From JAHEYG01 sp040403535 (GTDB lineage Bacteria; Bacteroidota; Bacteroidia; B-17B0; Aurantibacillaceae), in assembly GCA_040403535.1 (NCBI GenBank), contig JBBAKL010000003.1, positions 56,839 to 120,838 of the forward strand: a stretch of DNA of 64,000 bases, in the 5' to 3' direction. The notes beneath the pieces are model-generated. The model made no database searches. It saw only the letters and a program-made list of their open reading frames with translations, and had not been told where the DNA came from. Every line of letters begins with the position of its first letter. The stretch's first letter is position 1. The position numbers and the translations under genes were made by a program. Below are positions 1-9,003 of this stretch, in pieces.

Positions 1-279
1 GGAACAATGGAAATGATGAAGTACATTCAGAAGAACATTCAATACCCTGCAATGGCTCGCGAAGCAGGCATCAGCGGTAAGTGTTTCTTAAAGTTTGTTG
101 TTAATGGCGATGGCGCAATTAGCGACGTTCAGATTCTGAAGGGTGTAGGTGGTTGTCCGGATTGCGATAAAGAAGCAATGCGCGTTGTTAAATCAATGCC
201 GAAATGGAAAGCCGGTAAACAAAACGGACGTGCTGTTCCGGTTTACTTTAATTTACCTATTAACTTTACAATTAAATAA
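1..279 (+). CDS. TonB C-terminal domain protein, 5' end outside window
   Basis: The frame is open from the first base, so only the C-terminal part (92 residues) is seen. It is a TonB C-terminal domain: MMKYIQKNIQYP at the start, a GKCFLKFVVNGDG strand, EAMRVVKSMPKW and a closing LPINFTIK. In the family this domain contacts the TonB box of outer-membrane receptors and passes on energy from ExbB/ExbD. A CPDC pair sits just before the DKEAMRVV helix, where most relatives have no cysteines, and the second TonB-like gene at 1492 has the same pair. The ATG at base 7 is internal to the domain and is not the real start. A strong terminator follows at 296. Confidence 0.85.
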   Translation, partial: GTMEMMKYIQKNIQYPAMAREAGISGKCFLKFVVNGDGAISDVQILKGVGGCPDCDKEAMRVVKSMPKWKAGKQNGRAVPVYFNLPINFTIK

Positions 280-295
280 CCAATTATCTTTATTT

Positions 296-325
296 AAAAA
301 GCCCGGACCCTGTTCGGGCTTTTTT
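296..325 (+). terminator. Intrinsic terminator after TonB-like gene
   Basis: GCCCG (301-305) pairs with CGGGC (315-319), flanked by an A-run (296-300) and a T-run (320-325). It closes the upstream TonB transcript before the small gene at 338. Confidence 0.85.
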
Positions 326-337
326 CTTTTATAAATT

Positions 338-556
338 ATGCGCAACGGATTTCAATACATATCACTTTGGTTCAGTATTATTATGATAGCGCTTGTAATA
401 GCCGGTGCAATAGCATTTACATTTACTGACTTCATGTCGGAAAAAGTGTATGGCAGCAAGCGTGTAATTATGATAGTTGTTTTTTCAGCATACGCTATTT
501 ACAGAAGTATCCGGATTTATCAGATTTTCAAAACAGAAAAACAAGATGAAGAATAA
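338..556 (+). CDS. Small two-helix membrane protein
   Basis: A 72-residue protein with two hydrophobic segments (about residues 8-30 and 42-57) and a charged, acidic tail ending KTEKQDEE. I recognise no domain. Its last 11 bases overlap the start of the PstS-like lipoprotein gene at 546, so the two are probably translated together. In Bacteroidota ExbB/ExbD/TonB clusters a small membrane protein often sits between TonB and the substrate-binding protein, and this gene fits that slot. Function unknown; presumably an inner-membrane accessory of the cluster (inference). Confidence 0.7.
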   Translation: MRNGFQYISLWFSIIMIALVIAGAIAFTFTDFMSEKVYGSKRVIMIVVFSAYAIYRSIRIYQIFKTEKQDEE

Positions 557-1490
557 ATCATTTCCATTTTATTTATCATTGATTGCTGTTGTCATGTTAC
601 TGAATAGCTGTAATGACTATTTCAAAAACGATTATCACGACAACTCACCTACCTCCGGTAAACTCAAAGTTTATCACGAAGAAGAACTTAATCTCCACGT
701 GAAAAATCAGCTTTTTACTTTCTCAGCACAATATCCAAATAGTGAATGTGAAAGTATAATTGCGTACGAAAACGAATGCATTAATGCGCTTTTAAATGAC
801 AGTTGCAAAGCCATCATCATACACAGATTACTAATTGAAAACGAAAAAAAAGCATTTTCGCAAAAACAATTAAACCCACGTTATTCGGCAGTGGCAAAAA
901 CAGGAGTTGCTTTAATTGTTAACTCACAAACAAAAATCAAAACTTTAACTACTAAACAAATAATACAATTATTGAGTTCAGAATTAACACTGAAGGACTC
1001 ACTTGGCAATGACATTAAATTAATTGCCATAACCGATAACAAGCAGTCGTCGGTCTCACGTTATTTAAAAGACAGTGTATTGGCAAATGTGCCTTTCGGG
1101 AAAAGCTGTTATGCTCTCGAAAACAGTCTGGACTTGATTGAAAAAATTTCGAAAACACCCAACGCAATTGGTTTTTTAGACTTTGCCTGGTTAAGCGATA
1201 AAGACGATGAGTTGTTTAAGAAGTACAAAAACTCAATCAAATTTATTTCTGTAGGAAAAACAGATAGTATTTACTTTGAACCAAATCAAAGTTCATTTAA
1301 AACAGGAGATTACCCCTTTACGCGTACCATTTATTTTATCAGAAGAGCTGAAGATTTTACCTTATCGCAAGGCCTGGAAACATTTATGGCCGGCCCTAAA
1401 GGACAACTCACTTTTTTAAAACAAGGATTGCTGCCTGCAAGACAGCCCGAAAGAGTGATTGAAATAAACATGGCACCTATCAGTGAATAA
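546..1490 (+). CDS. PstS-like substrate-binding lipoprotein
   Basis: A 314-residue protein. I place the start at ATG 546 because it is followed at once by a lipoprotein signal: hydrophobic core LIAVVMLL and lipobox LNSC with Cys22. A longer reading from 477 would bury that signal. The mature part resembles the PstS-like periplasmic binding fold. It has an internal strand AVAKTGVALIVN, a serine-rich SSVSRYLKDS ligand-loop-like stretch, NAIGFLDFAWL, and a late TRTIYFIRRAEDFTLSQGLETFMAGPKGQ as in phosphate-binding relatives. The protein is probably anchored on the periplasmic side of a membrane. It overlaps the upstream membrane gene by 11 bases and lies 1 base before the next TonB-like gene, so it is part of one operon. 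The real ligand cannot be told from sequence. Confidence 0.8.
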   Translation: MKNKSFPFYLSLIAVVMLLNSCNDYFKNDYHDNSPTSGKLKVYHEEELNLHVKNQLFTFSAQYPNSECESIIAYENECINALLNDSCKAIIIHRLLIENEKKAFSQKQLNPRYSAVAKTGVALIVNSQTKIKTLTTKQIIQLLSSELTLKDSLGNDIKLIAITDNKQSSVSRYLKDSVLANVPFGKSCYALENSLDLIEKISKTPNAIGFLDFAWLSDKDDELFKKYKNSIKFISVGKTDSIYFEPNQSSFKTGDYPFTRTIYFIRRAEDFTLSQGLETFMAGPKGQLTFLKQGLLPARQPERVIEINMAPISE

Positions 1491-1491
1491 C

Positions 1492-1884
1492 ATGAAAAAG
1501 TTAATCGTTATTCTTTTCTTATTTCTGAGTCAATTGTCTTTTTCACAAACCGAAGAAGCGATAAGAAACCCGGATAGTATACCTGAATTTCCGGGTGGAA
1601 ATGAAGCCATGATGAAATTTATTGCCGCTAACTTAAACTACCCGAAGAAGGAAACTATTGAAAACAAAGGTTCATTCGTATGCAAAAGCATTGTTGAATT
1701 TACCGTTGACAGAAACGGAAAGCTAAAGAATGCGCATGTAGTTAGAAGCTGTGTTGGTTGTACTCAATGCGATAGTGAAGCAGTTAAGGTTTTTGAAAAG
1801 ATGCCCGATTGGAAACCCGGAATAAAAGATAATAAACCCGTTGACGTAAAGATGGGTTTACCCATATTTTTCAATTACAAATAA
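1492..1884 (+). CDS. Periplasmic TonB C-terminal domain protein
   Basis: A 130-residue protein. ATG 1492 is preferred over GTG 1483 because the protein then opens with a normal signal peptide (MKKLIVILFLFLSQLSFSQ) and lies one base past the upstream stop. The rest is a TonB C-terminal domain: FPGGNEAMMKFIAANLNYP, a VEFTVDRNGKL strand, SEAVKVFEKMPDWKPG and the final LPIFFNYK. Unlike true TonB it has a cleavable signal instead of a membrane anchor and proline-rich spacer, so it may be a soluble periplasmic partner. It carries a CVGCTQC cluster at the place where the gene at 1-279 has CPDC; the two look like paralogues. Confidence 0.85.
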   Translation: MKKLIVILFLFLSQLSFSQTEEAIRNPDSIPEFPGGNEAMMKFIAANLNYPKKETIENKGSFVCKSIVEFTVDRNGKLKNAHVVRSCVGCTQCDSEAVKVFEKMPDWKPGIKDNKPVDVKMGLPIFFNYK

Positions 1885-1933
1885 TTGCCAAAAAATGTAA
1901 AAATACCGATGATTTTTATGTCTGGCATCAAAG

Positions 1934-1962
1934 TTGAATATCTAATAAATATGTTAAATTTG
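1934..1962 (+). promoter_or_regulatory. Candidate Bacteroidota promoter for TPR gene
   Basis: TAAATTTG at 1955-1962 fits the Bacteroidota -7 motif TAnnTTTG, and a TTG at 1934-1936 lies at about the -33 spacing. Transcription would start near 1968, shortly before ATG 1984. Confidence 0.55.
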
Positions 1963-1983
1963 AACAACATTATGACTCACAAT

Positions 1984-3678
1984 ATGAAGAAGCAATTAAT
2001 TATTGCAGGATTGGCGTTAGGCTTTACAGTTAACGCTCAAACCTTACAGGAAGCCATTAAAAAAACTCAAAACGAGAATTATGCCGCAGCCGCACTTGAT
2101 TACGCTGCCTTAATAGGCAAAGAGCCAAGTAAAGGTGAAAATTATTTTTACTATGGAGAGAATTTCTTTGGAAATAACGATTTAGAAGGCGCAAACGCAC
2201 AATACCAAAAAGGAACCGAATTAAACGCCACTTATCCATTAAACTATGTTGGTTTAGGTAAAGTATTATTAAACAAAGGTAAAGAAGCGGATGCAAAAGC
2301 CATGTTTTATAAGGCTGCAACATTAGGTGCCAATAAAAACGCTGAAGTAATGCGGAAAACTGCTGAAGCCTATATTAACGCTGAAACAAAAAACCTGGAT
2401 GAAGCCATTACCCAATTGAACAATGCAATAAAAATTGACGCCAACAATCCTGAAAATTATATTTTAATGGGAGATGCATTGTTGGAAAAAAACCCGACTG
2501 ACGGAAGTACACCTATAAAAAACTATCAGAAAGCATCAGAGTTAAATCCAAAATCGACAAAAGGTATTTTACGTGAAGGTAAATTATACCAGCGTGGACG
2601 CAACTACCAATTAGCTATTGATTTTTACAAGAAGGCTTTAGAAATTGACGCCACTTTTGCTCCTGCTTACCGCGAATTAGCAGAAGTATATATGATGGCC
2701 GGTCGAAATAAAGACGCTATTGAATACTGGAAAAAATACTTAGAATTAAATAACAGTAACGATGCCCGCTACCGCTATTTTACCGCATTGTATAATAACA
2801 AGCAATACACAGACGCTATTGCTGAAGGAGAAAGTTTAATGAACAAAGGCTATAGTAATTTATATATTCCTCGGTTACTAGGTTACGCTTATACTGAAAT
2901 GGGAAATAAAACTGACACTGCAGCTTTTTCAAAAGGACTTGTTGCAATCAATAAATTCTTCGAGTTGGCGTCCGATATTCAGAATTTCAAATATCTTCCT
3001 ACTGATTATAAATACAAGGGTATGCTTTTATCTAAAAACGGTAAGGATTCATTAGGTGTTATTGAAATTGAAAAAGCTATCAGTCTTGACCCTAACACAA
3101 ATTGTGAATTATGGGCGGAAGCAGGAAGAATCTGGTCAAAAGCAAAAAATTACAACAAAGCGATTGCGGCTTGGGAAAAAAGAACTACTTGTGCAAAGGC
3201 TATGAACGGACAGGATAATTTCGAATTTGGAAGAGTTTATTATAGTGCAGCCGGCGCTAAACAACGTGAGGCATCTGCAATTAAAGACGCAAAAGCAAAA
3301 GCGGCAAAAGAAGCAGAAGCTACTCCATATTTTGTAAAAGCAGATACTTGTTTTTCAATGCTGATCAAAAGCAATCCTACTTTTGCAGCCGGTTATTTCT
3401 GGAAAGGCCGCGTGGAAACCTACTTAGATCCGAAAAACGAAAAATGGTTATCAAAGCCATTATTTGAGAAAGCACTTGAGTTAACTAAACCTAATGAAAA
3501 AACAGGAAGTTATAAATCAAACGTAATTGAAGCTTTAGAGTATCTAGGCTATTACCATTTAACTCAAAATGCCAATAAAGCTAACCCTGAATCTGATAAA
3601 TTCTTTAATGAATTAAAAACGATTGATCCGAATAATGAAAAGGCAAAAAATTACTTTGCTCCGCCTAAAGGTAAATAA
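1984..3678 (+). CDS. Exported tetratricopeptide-repeat protein
   Basis: A 564-residue protein. ATG 1984 starts a clean signal peptide (MKKQLIIAGLALGFTVNAQ); ATG 1972 is possible, and the TTG at 1885 would put junk in front. After the signal the protein is almost wholly TPR helices with typical motifs: ANAQYQKGTELNATYPLNYVGLGKVL, AITQLNNAIKIDANNPENYILMGDAL, AIDFYKKAL and YREL. An Ala/Lys-rich helix lies around AIKDAKAKAAKEAEA. TPR proteins in this slot commonly close ExbB-ExbD-TonB-PstS-like clusters in Bacteroidota, and a scaffold role in the periplasm fits. The gene has its own likely promoter and a 13-bp-stem terminator, so it may also be expressed separately. Confidence 0.85.
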   Translation: MKKQLIIAGLALGFTVNAQTLQEAIKKTQNENYAAAALDYAALIGKEPSKGENYFYYGENFFGNNDLEGANAQYQKGTELNATYPLNYVGLGKVLLNKGKEADAKAMFYKAATLGANKNAEVMRKTAEAYINAETKNLDEAITQLNNAIKIDANNPENYILMGDALLEKNPTDGSTPIKNYQKASELNPKSTKGILREGKLYQRGRNYQLAIDFYKKALEIDATFAPAYRELAEVYMMAGRNKDAIEYWKKYLELNNSNDARYRYFTALYNNKQYTDAIAEGESLMNKGYSNLYIPRLLGYAYTEMGNKTDTAAFSKGLVAINKFFELASDIQNFKYLPTDYKYKGMLLSKNGKDSLGVIEIEKAISLDPNTNCELWAEAGRIWSKAKNYNKAIAAWEKRTTCAKAMNGQDNFEFGRVYYSAAGAKQREASAIKDAKAKAAKEAEATPYFVKADTCFSMLIKSNPTFAAGYFWKGRVETYLDPKNEKWLSKPLFEKALELTKPNEKTGSYKSNVIEALEYLGYYHLTQNANKANPESDKFFNELKTIDPNNEKAKNYFAPPKGK

Positions 3679-3695
3679 TTAATCAGATGCCATTG

Positions 3696-3737
3696 AAGCC
3701 CCGTCATTTTAATTCCTAATGACGGGGCTTTTTTTTA
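3696..3737 (+). terminator. Strong intrinsic terminator
   Basis: A perfect 13-bp stem, 3696-3708 with 3718-3730 (AAGCCCCGTCATT and its complement), a 9-base loop and eight T residues from 3729. Confidence 0.93.
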
Positions 3738-3750
3738 TCTTAGCGCAGCT

Positions 3751-4824
3751 ATGATAACCAAAAACAGAGTATATGGTCTCGATCTAATGCGTTCTACCGC
3801 CATGCTTTGTGTAATTCTAGCACATAGCGGCTACGGAATAATTTATGGGATGCGTTATGGTATAGTTGCTGTTGAATCATTCTTTGTAGTGAGTGGATTT
3901 CTCATCGGAGGAATTTTATTACGCGATTTCAAGGACGAGATGAATTATGGTAACGTTACGCATTTTTGGAAAAAGCGATGGTTCAGAACACTGCCTTTAT
4001 ATTACGCTGTATTACTTTTAAAATTCATTTTTATCGATCATAGTGTTGGGGCTAACATCCTTTATTATTTTGTGTTTCTACAAAGTAATTTTTACGGAAT
4101 TGACTACTTAAATGTGAGCTGGACCTTAGTTGTGGAAGAATGGTTCTATCTATTAATACCTATATTCTTTGTGATCTTTTTCCGGAAAGGAATTCAGCCA
4201 AAAAAATTCTACATTCTGCTTGCCTTATTTATAGTTGCGGATAATCTTTTACGCTATTTCTGGGTATTAAAGACAAATTACCCTTATGGTGCTATGGTAG
4301 GAAATTTTGTTTTCCGCATGGACTCAAATCTAATTGGTGTTGGATTAGCAGGAATAAAAATGTTTCATCCGCATATTTTTAAAAAAATGTCGGAGTTGAA
4401 ATATTTTATTATTGGCATGGTTGCGCTAATTACCACATTTATTTTATTCAGTTTACATGGGGGCGGAACCAATGATGTTAATACGCAAGCAGTGTGGGTA
4501 AGGTCTTTTTGGTTTGGACTCGTAAGTTTGGAAGTGGCTATCATTATCCCTTTCTTCTACTCAGCCCCATTATTTGCGCCTAAAGAAGGCCCTCAGCCTT
4601 TTCGCTGGCTGGTAACATGGGTTAGTTTATTGTCGTACCCTATATATCTGATACATGTTGAGGTTTATCACTGGTTTGAAAAAAATGTTTCATTTGTCCA
4701 TGAAATTCATCCGCTATTTAAATTTGGGATAGAAAATTTTGTTGTGATTACAATAGCTTTACTTCTTTATCATTTCATCGATAAACCGGTTCTAAATTAT
4801 CGTGCCAAGCTTACGAAAAAATAA
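3751..4824 (+). CDS. Acyltransferase family 3 membrane protein
   Basis: A 357-residue integral membrane protein with about ten hydrophobic helices. The N-terminus has the OafA/YrhL-type pattern: YGLDLMRSTAMLCVILAHSG with His25, then VESFFVVSGFLIGGILL and the basic loop FWKKRWFRTLPLYY. SWTLVVEEWFYLLIP is the characteristic WSL.vEe.FYl motif, and the end has SYPIYLIHVEVYH. Members move acetyl or other acyl groups onto extracytoplasmic sugars such as O-antigen or exopolysaccharide; no C-terminal SGNH domain is present here. It stands alone between two strong terminators. A TATCTTAG just upstream (3736-3743) is a near-match to the -7 box and would leave almost no leader. Acceptor unknown. Confidence 0.9.
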   Translation: MITKNRVYGLDLMRSTAMLCVILAHSGYGIIYGMRYGIVAVESFFVVSGFLIGGILLRDFKDEMNYGNVTHFWKKRWFRTLPLYYAVLLLKFIFIDHSVGANILYYFVFLQSNFYGIDYLNVSWTLVVEEWFYLLIPIFFVIFFRKGIQPKKFYILLALFIVADNLLRYFWVLKTNYPYGAMVGNFVFRMDSNLIGVGLAGIKMFHPHIFKKMSELKYFIIGMVALITTFILFSLHGGGTNDVNTQAVWVRSFWFGLVSLEVAIIIPFFYSAPLFAPKEGPQPFRWLVTWVSLLSYPIYLIHVEVYHWFEKNVSFVHEIHPLFKFGIENFVVITIALLLYHFIDKPVLNYRAKLTKK

Positions 4825-4854
4825 AAAAGGCCCGGATTGATCCGGGCCTTTTTT
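4823..4854. terminator. Bidirectional terminator between convergent genes
   Basis: GGCCCGGAT (4829-4837) pairs with ATCCGGGCC (4840-4848), flanked by an A-run on the left and a T-run on the right, so it can stop transcripts from both the acyltransferase (+) and the aminopeptidase (-). Confidence 0.85.
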
Positions 4855-4869
4855 ATCTTATTGCAATTT

Positions 4870-7572
4870 CTATTTAACAGAATTATAGATTTCTGTCAAT
4901 TTATCTCTTAAATCCTTTGCGGCAGTTCTTTCCTTTTCTAGAGCAGTAACGTCTTTGCCTTCTTTCTTTTCTTTTTCAATTGTACTGCTTAGTTTCTCTT
5001 CTTTGCTTTTCCAGTTTTCTATTAATGTACTTTTTAAAATTTTAAGCGCACCGTATCTTACATACTGATTACCTGATTTAGCCATTTTAGAAATTTCAGT
5101 AGCGCCGGCAATAACAGTTTCAGACTTAGTACAACGTTTTAAAAATTTACCGTAAACATTTATAAAACCCAACATTTCAAATCCACTAAATTGCGACTTA
5201 GCATTCACGAAAAACTGTGCATTCTCATCGCTTCCGTGATTTGCATAAATATCCGCAACAGAAAATACCAACTTCTTTCCCTTCTCGTTCTCTAATGATT
5301 TTGCTTTCTTTAAAGCACTTTCAGGATTGGATTTTACCAAACCTTCTAATGCAGCTGAAATAATTAAATACGACTGTTCACCTGTTGCTTTTTCATAAAG
5401 CGCTTCTAAATCAGAACCCTTATAATTAGACGCTAAAAAAGAAATAGCTTCTGCACGTACACGTGTATTCGCATCTTTTTCGGCAATACTCATCATTAAT
5501 GGTTTAAATTCCGCTTCATTTTCTTTAGCTACACTTTCCATCGCATTTATCGCATCCATTCTGAAATTTTTCCACTTTTCGTTTTGAGCGGCGTTTTTTA
5601 CTACAGCTAATATATCCTTGTCAGACATGTTTTTTTCAAAATAAGCTAAGGCTTCCGCTCTGTCGCCCCATAATGGTGCATTCTTAAACTGATAAATATA
5701 TTCTTCTTTTGATTTTTCGTAAGTAAGCTTAGCTAAAAGCTGACGCTCGGCATCAAAATTTACTAAGTCAGGTTTTCCGGAAACATTAAATGTAAATGTC
5801 TGTTTTGCATCTTCAATTACAATATGTTTTCTTTCGGATTTTCCATTAACATACAAATCAACCTCTAAAGGCAATCGGTACAATGGTGTTTCCTTAAAGT
5901 CTTGGGTTTGCTCTACAGTTAAAGAAACTGTTTTTGTTGCATCATCGTATTGTTTGGTAATTGTAAGCAATGGGTGGCCGCCTTTCATGAACCATTGGTT
6001 GAAGAACCAATTTAAGTCTTGTCCGGTAATATCTTCAAAAGCCTGACGTAAATGATGAATTTCTGCCGACTTAAATTTTCTGTTCTCCAGATATATTTTT
6101 AATGAAGCAAAAAACGCATCATCACCAACAACCTTACGAAGCATATGCAGAATTTGTCCGCCTTTATTATAACTAAACGCGTCAAACATATCTTCACGAT
6201 TATGATAATTGTAACGGATAAGCGGGACCTGTTTTTGAGCCGACTGCATCATGTAACCAGAGCGAGAACCCGCATGGTGTTCATCAGCAGCATCTCTTCC
6301 GTACTTATATTCATTCCATAAATATTCGCCATAGGTAGCGAACGATTCATTTAACGGTAAATTACTCCAACTTTCGCAAGTTGCCAAATCACCAAACCAT
6401 TGATGAAAAAGTTCGTGGGCAATTACATCTTCTCCCTTACTGCCATCTATTAATTCGCGGGTAGTTTGATATACAGCGAAATCGCCATGTAAGGTTGCAC
6501 TGGTGTTTTCCATAGCACCGCTTACATAATCACGCACTACAATTTGTGCATACTTTGGCCATGCGTATTCAACACCTAATTTGTTTGAATAGAACTCCAA
6601 CATTTCAGTAGTATTACCGAATATGGCTTTTGCATGCGGCTCGAACTCTTTCTCTACATAATAACTTACTTCTTTATTTCTCCAAGGCTTATCGGTAACT
6701 TTGATAAATTCTCCAACCCCCATCATTACTAAATACGGAGCGTGTGGTAAATCCATCTTCCAGTGGTCGGTACGTGTTCCGTCCGAATTCTTTTTTGAAT
6801 CCACAAGTAATCCGTTTGATAAGGTTGTGTATTTATCTTCAACTGTAATGTAAATTTCCTCAGTCATTTTTTCGTTCGGGCTATCAACAGTTGGGAACCA
6901 TGCCGAATTGCTTTGGGTTTCTCCTTGTGTCCAGATTTGTGGCATTTTTGATGGATCTTCGCCCTTTGGATTAATAAAATATAAACCCTTGTCATCACTA
7001 ATGGCCTGCGATCCTCCTTTTTTCAATTCATTAGGTTTAGCAATGTATTCTACATATACATTAATCAGTTCATTACTTTTCACTTCTCTTCCCAGATTAA
7101 TTTTAATAGAATCATTCTCGTATTTATATAAGGCATCTTTTTGAGCTCCAAAGAATGACTCTGTCATTTCAACGTCCTGACCTTTGACTTTTTTCTTAAG
7201 AGTCTTGTTTTCTTCAAGACTTATTGCCACACGTTTTATTTCCATGCCTCGGGCATTTAAATACATCGTATTGGTTGGATAAAAGTAAGGGCGGGCCGTA
7301 ACTGTTGCCTTTCCGTTCAATTGCGATTTTTCCCAGTTAAAACTAACTTCAAGTTTAGTGTGCAAAATATCTGTTACTAGTGAATTTGAAGCTTGATAGA
7401 CTTCTTTTTTAGGCGCGGGATTTGCTACAATTTTTATGGTGTCAAGATTAATTGCGGGCTCATCAAGTGCTTTTTGTTTTGCCGATGAAATTGTTGACGT
7501 TTGGCTTTTTTTATTACTTGAACAAGATAAAGCAGCAACAGTAATTAGTGCTAATAGGAATTTATTAGTCAT
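4870..7572 (-). CDS. M1-family zinc aminopeptidase lipoprotein
   Basis: A 900-residue metallopeptidase. The N-terminus is a lipoprotein signal (AALSC, Cys17), so the enzyme is anchored in the envelope and probably trims peptides outside the cytoplasm. The peptidase has an N-terminal beta domain (about 65-290), the exopeptidase motif GAMEN at 352-356 and the zinc site HELFH at 386-390, with the third ligand Glu409 exactly 18 residues on, the HEXXH-X18-E pattern. The C-terminal third (about 620-890) is helical with HEAT/ARM-like repeats, and the very end is a charged coiled coil. The length fits the family. No operon partner is seen; the gene is flanked by terminators. Confidence 0.95.
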   Translation of the reverse strand: MTNKFLLALITVAALSCSSNKKSQTSTISSAKQKALDEPAINLDTIKIVANPAPKKEVYQASNSLVTDILHTKLEVSFNWEKSQLNGKATVTARPYFYPTNTMYLNARGMEIKRVAISLEENKTLKKKVKGQDVEMTESFFGAQKDALYKYENDSIKINLGREVKSNELINVYVEYIAKPNELKKGGSQAISDDKGLYFINPKGEDPSKMPQIWTQGETQSNSAWFPTVDSPNEKMTEEIYITVEDKYTTLSNGLLVDSKKNSDGTRTDHWKMDLPHAPYLVMMGVGEFIKVTDKPWRNKEVSYYVEKEFEPHAKAIFGNTTEMLEFYSNKLGVEYAWPKYAQIVVRDYVSGAMENTSATLHGDFAVYQTTRELIDGSKGEDVIAHELFHQWFGDLATCESWSNLPLNESFATYGEYLWNEYKYGRDAADEHHAGSRSGYMMQSAQKQVPLIRYNYHNREDMFDAFSYNKGGQILHMLRKVVGDDAFFASLKIYLENRKFKSAEIHHLRQAFEDITGQDLNWFFNQWFMKGGHPLLTITKQYDDATKTVSLTVEQTQDFKETPLYRLPLEVDLYVNGKSERKHIVIEDAKQTFTFNVSGKPDLVNFDAERQLLAKLTYEKSKEEYIYQFKNAPLWGDRAEALAYFEKNMSDKDILAVVKNAAQNEKWKNFRMDAINAMESVAKENEAEFKPLMMSIAEKDANTRVRAEAISFLASNYKGSDLEALYEKATGEQSYLIISAALEGLVKSNPESALKKAKSLENEKGKKLVFSVADIYANHGSDENAQFFVNAKSQFSGFEMLGFINVYGKFLKRCTKSETVIAGATEISKMAKSGNQYVRYGALKILKSTLIENWKSKEEKLSSTIEKEKKEGKDVTALEKERTAAKDLRDKLTEIYNSVK

Positions 7573-7758
7573 AGTTTATTCTTTTAAAATCAATGCAAGT
7601 TAGCTAATTAAAAAGGTTTTAATATAACCCATTATGGGTGAAACAAACCGTTTGTAAATTACTGAGATTTTTATCAGAGTTTGTTCATGTTATACCCGGT
7701 TTTAACAAGAAATTAGACTCATATTTTGAATTAAACCAGGTATTGTATCTTAAATACT

Positions 7759-7793
7759 AAGCCCCTTTGTATTGTGACCAAAGGGGCTTTTTC
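7759..7793 (+). terminator. Terminator-like hairpin facing the plus strand without a plus-strand gene
   Basis: An 11-bp stem AAGCCCCTTTG (7759-7769) with CAAAGGGGCTT (7779-7789) and a T-run to 7792. Only the plus strand has the T-run, yet both neighbouring genes are on the minus strand. The rest of the 7573-7844 gap holds no ORF I can support. Confidence 0.6.
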
Positions 7794-7844
7794 ATTTTCA
7801 AATACTATTATGTCTTTTGTTTATGTTTTCCGCCGGAATTGGGC

Positions 7845-8906
7845 TTAATCAGTAACCCGATTCCATTTTAATGTTTTCATCATCCAGGCCGGAACCGGCT
7901 TTTCAGGGGCACGTTTACGTAAATCTAAATACCAGCCCCATTTTTTCATGATTGGTATTTTTTTTGTTTCTACAAACTCTATTAGTGCTCCGTCGGGATC
8001 TTCTATATAGGTAAAATGTCCGGCTGCTTCACCCATTTCAAATCCTGCACCACCATCCACTGTAAACGGATGTCCGGCTTTTTCACATGCTTCTTTTAAT
8101 GCCTGCATGTTTCTGATATCAAAACACAAATGAATAAATCCTAAATCACCCCAAAAACGACCTTCAAATATTTTACGAGGAGTGTAATTGTAAGCTTGAA
8201 CCAATTCAATATAACTGGAACCAAACATTTCAGCAAAGCTGGCAGTACGTTTTTGGGAATGAGTTAATAAAACACGACGGCATTTTACATTTCCACCCGG
8301 TAATCCTTTCAAATCTTCAAACTCTCCTTCTTTATCGTAAACCACTTTTTCGTATCCTAAAACATTTGCGTAAAACTGTTTTGATTTCTCAATATTACTC
8401 ACCCCAATAACCATTCCAACCGGACCACCTGTAGTTTTTAATCCCTTACCAAACCAGTCTTTTCCTTCGGTAACTTCGAAAATATTGCCGTATAAATCCT
8501 TTAAAAAGAAATGCTCTTCGCCAATAGGATTCTTTATAACATCCGATAATAAGGTAGCGCCTTTAGCTTTTAAATACGAATAGCTTTCTTTTACGTTTTC
8601 GCTCTTTATTTTAGCAACAAACAAACCTAAATCGCCGAGATGCGCCTGAAAATTTGCCGGCTGAGGGGTACGACTGGTGTATTGCCATATTTCAAAACCA
8701 CCTCCGCCTTTTAAATTAATGGCTAAAATGGCGTGACGGCTTTGAGGTTTTCCTCCGGTATAAGGTAACATCAAATTAGCTTCGGCAGCTTCTTCAAAAA
8801 TGGGAATATCCATTCCGAAATGCTGACGGTACCATTTAAATGCTTCGTGTACATTAGGCACACCAATGCCTACCTGCTGAATTCCTGCTATGTAATATCT
8901 ACTCAT
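7845..8906 (-). CDS. Tandem VOC-superfamily (glyoxalase/dioxygenase-like) protein
   Basis: A 353-residue soluble protein built from two vicinal-oxygen-chelate modules. The first (about 5-150) has GIQQVGIGVPNVHEAFKWY, HAILAI, GGFEIWQY and ends DLYGNIFEVTEG. The second (about 163-315) has MVIGVSNIEKSKQFYANVLGYEKV, LGFIHLCFDI and DPDGALIEFVE. VOC enzymes bind a metal through His/Glu pairs; the second module keeps a His in FIHLCFD and a Glu in LIEFVE. The layout recalls 4-hydroxyphenylpyruvate dioxygenase, but the HPPD C-terminal signature is missing. The gene is divergent from kbl, with 97 bases between them. The substrate cannot be assigned. Confidence 0.8.
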   Translation of the reverse strand: MSRYYIAGIQQVGIGVPNVHEAFKWYRQHFGMDIPIFEEAAEANLMLPYTGGKPQSRHAILAINLKGGGGFEIWQYTSRTPQPANFQAHLGDLGLFVAKIKSENVKESYSYLKAKGATLLSDVIKNPIGEEHFFLKDLYGNIFEVTEGKDWFGKGLKTTGGPVGMVIGVSNIEKSKQFYANVLGYEKVVYDKEGEFEDLKGLPGGNVKCRRVLLTHSQKRTASFAEMFGSSYIELVQAYNYTPRKIFEGRFWGDLGFIHLCFDIRNMQALKEACEKAGHPFTVDGGAGFEMGEAAGHFTYIEDPDGALIEFVETKKIPIMKKWGWYLDLRKRAPEKPVPAWMMKTLKWNRVTD

Positions 8907-8914
8907 AATTAAGG

Positions 8915-8922
8915 CAAATATA
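8915..8922 (-). promoter_or_regulatory. Candidate -7 box of the VOC gene
   Basis: TATATTTG read on the minus strand matches TAnnTTTG. It lies only about 9 bases from the start codon, so the transcript would be almost leaderless. No clear -33 box. Confidence 0.4.
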
Positions 8923-9003
8923 GCGAGTAATTTTTACTAAAAATGCCCTTATAAATCTCAATCTTTCAAAGCTAATTATTACATTTAAACAAATTTTTAC
9001 ATT

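Noticed and set aside
7845..8906. 4-hydroxyphenylpyruvate dioxygenase
   Set aside because: Two VOC modules and length fit roughly, but the conserved HPPD C-terminal signature is missing and no tyrosine-degradation gene is near.
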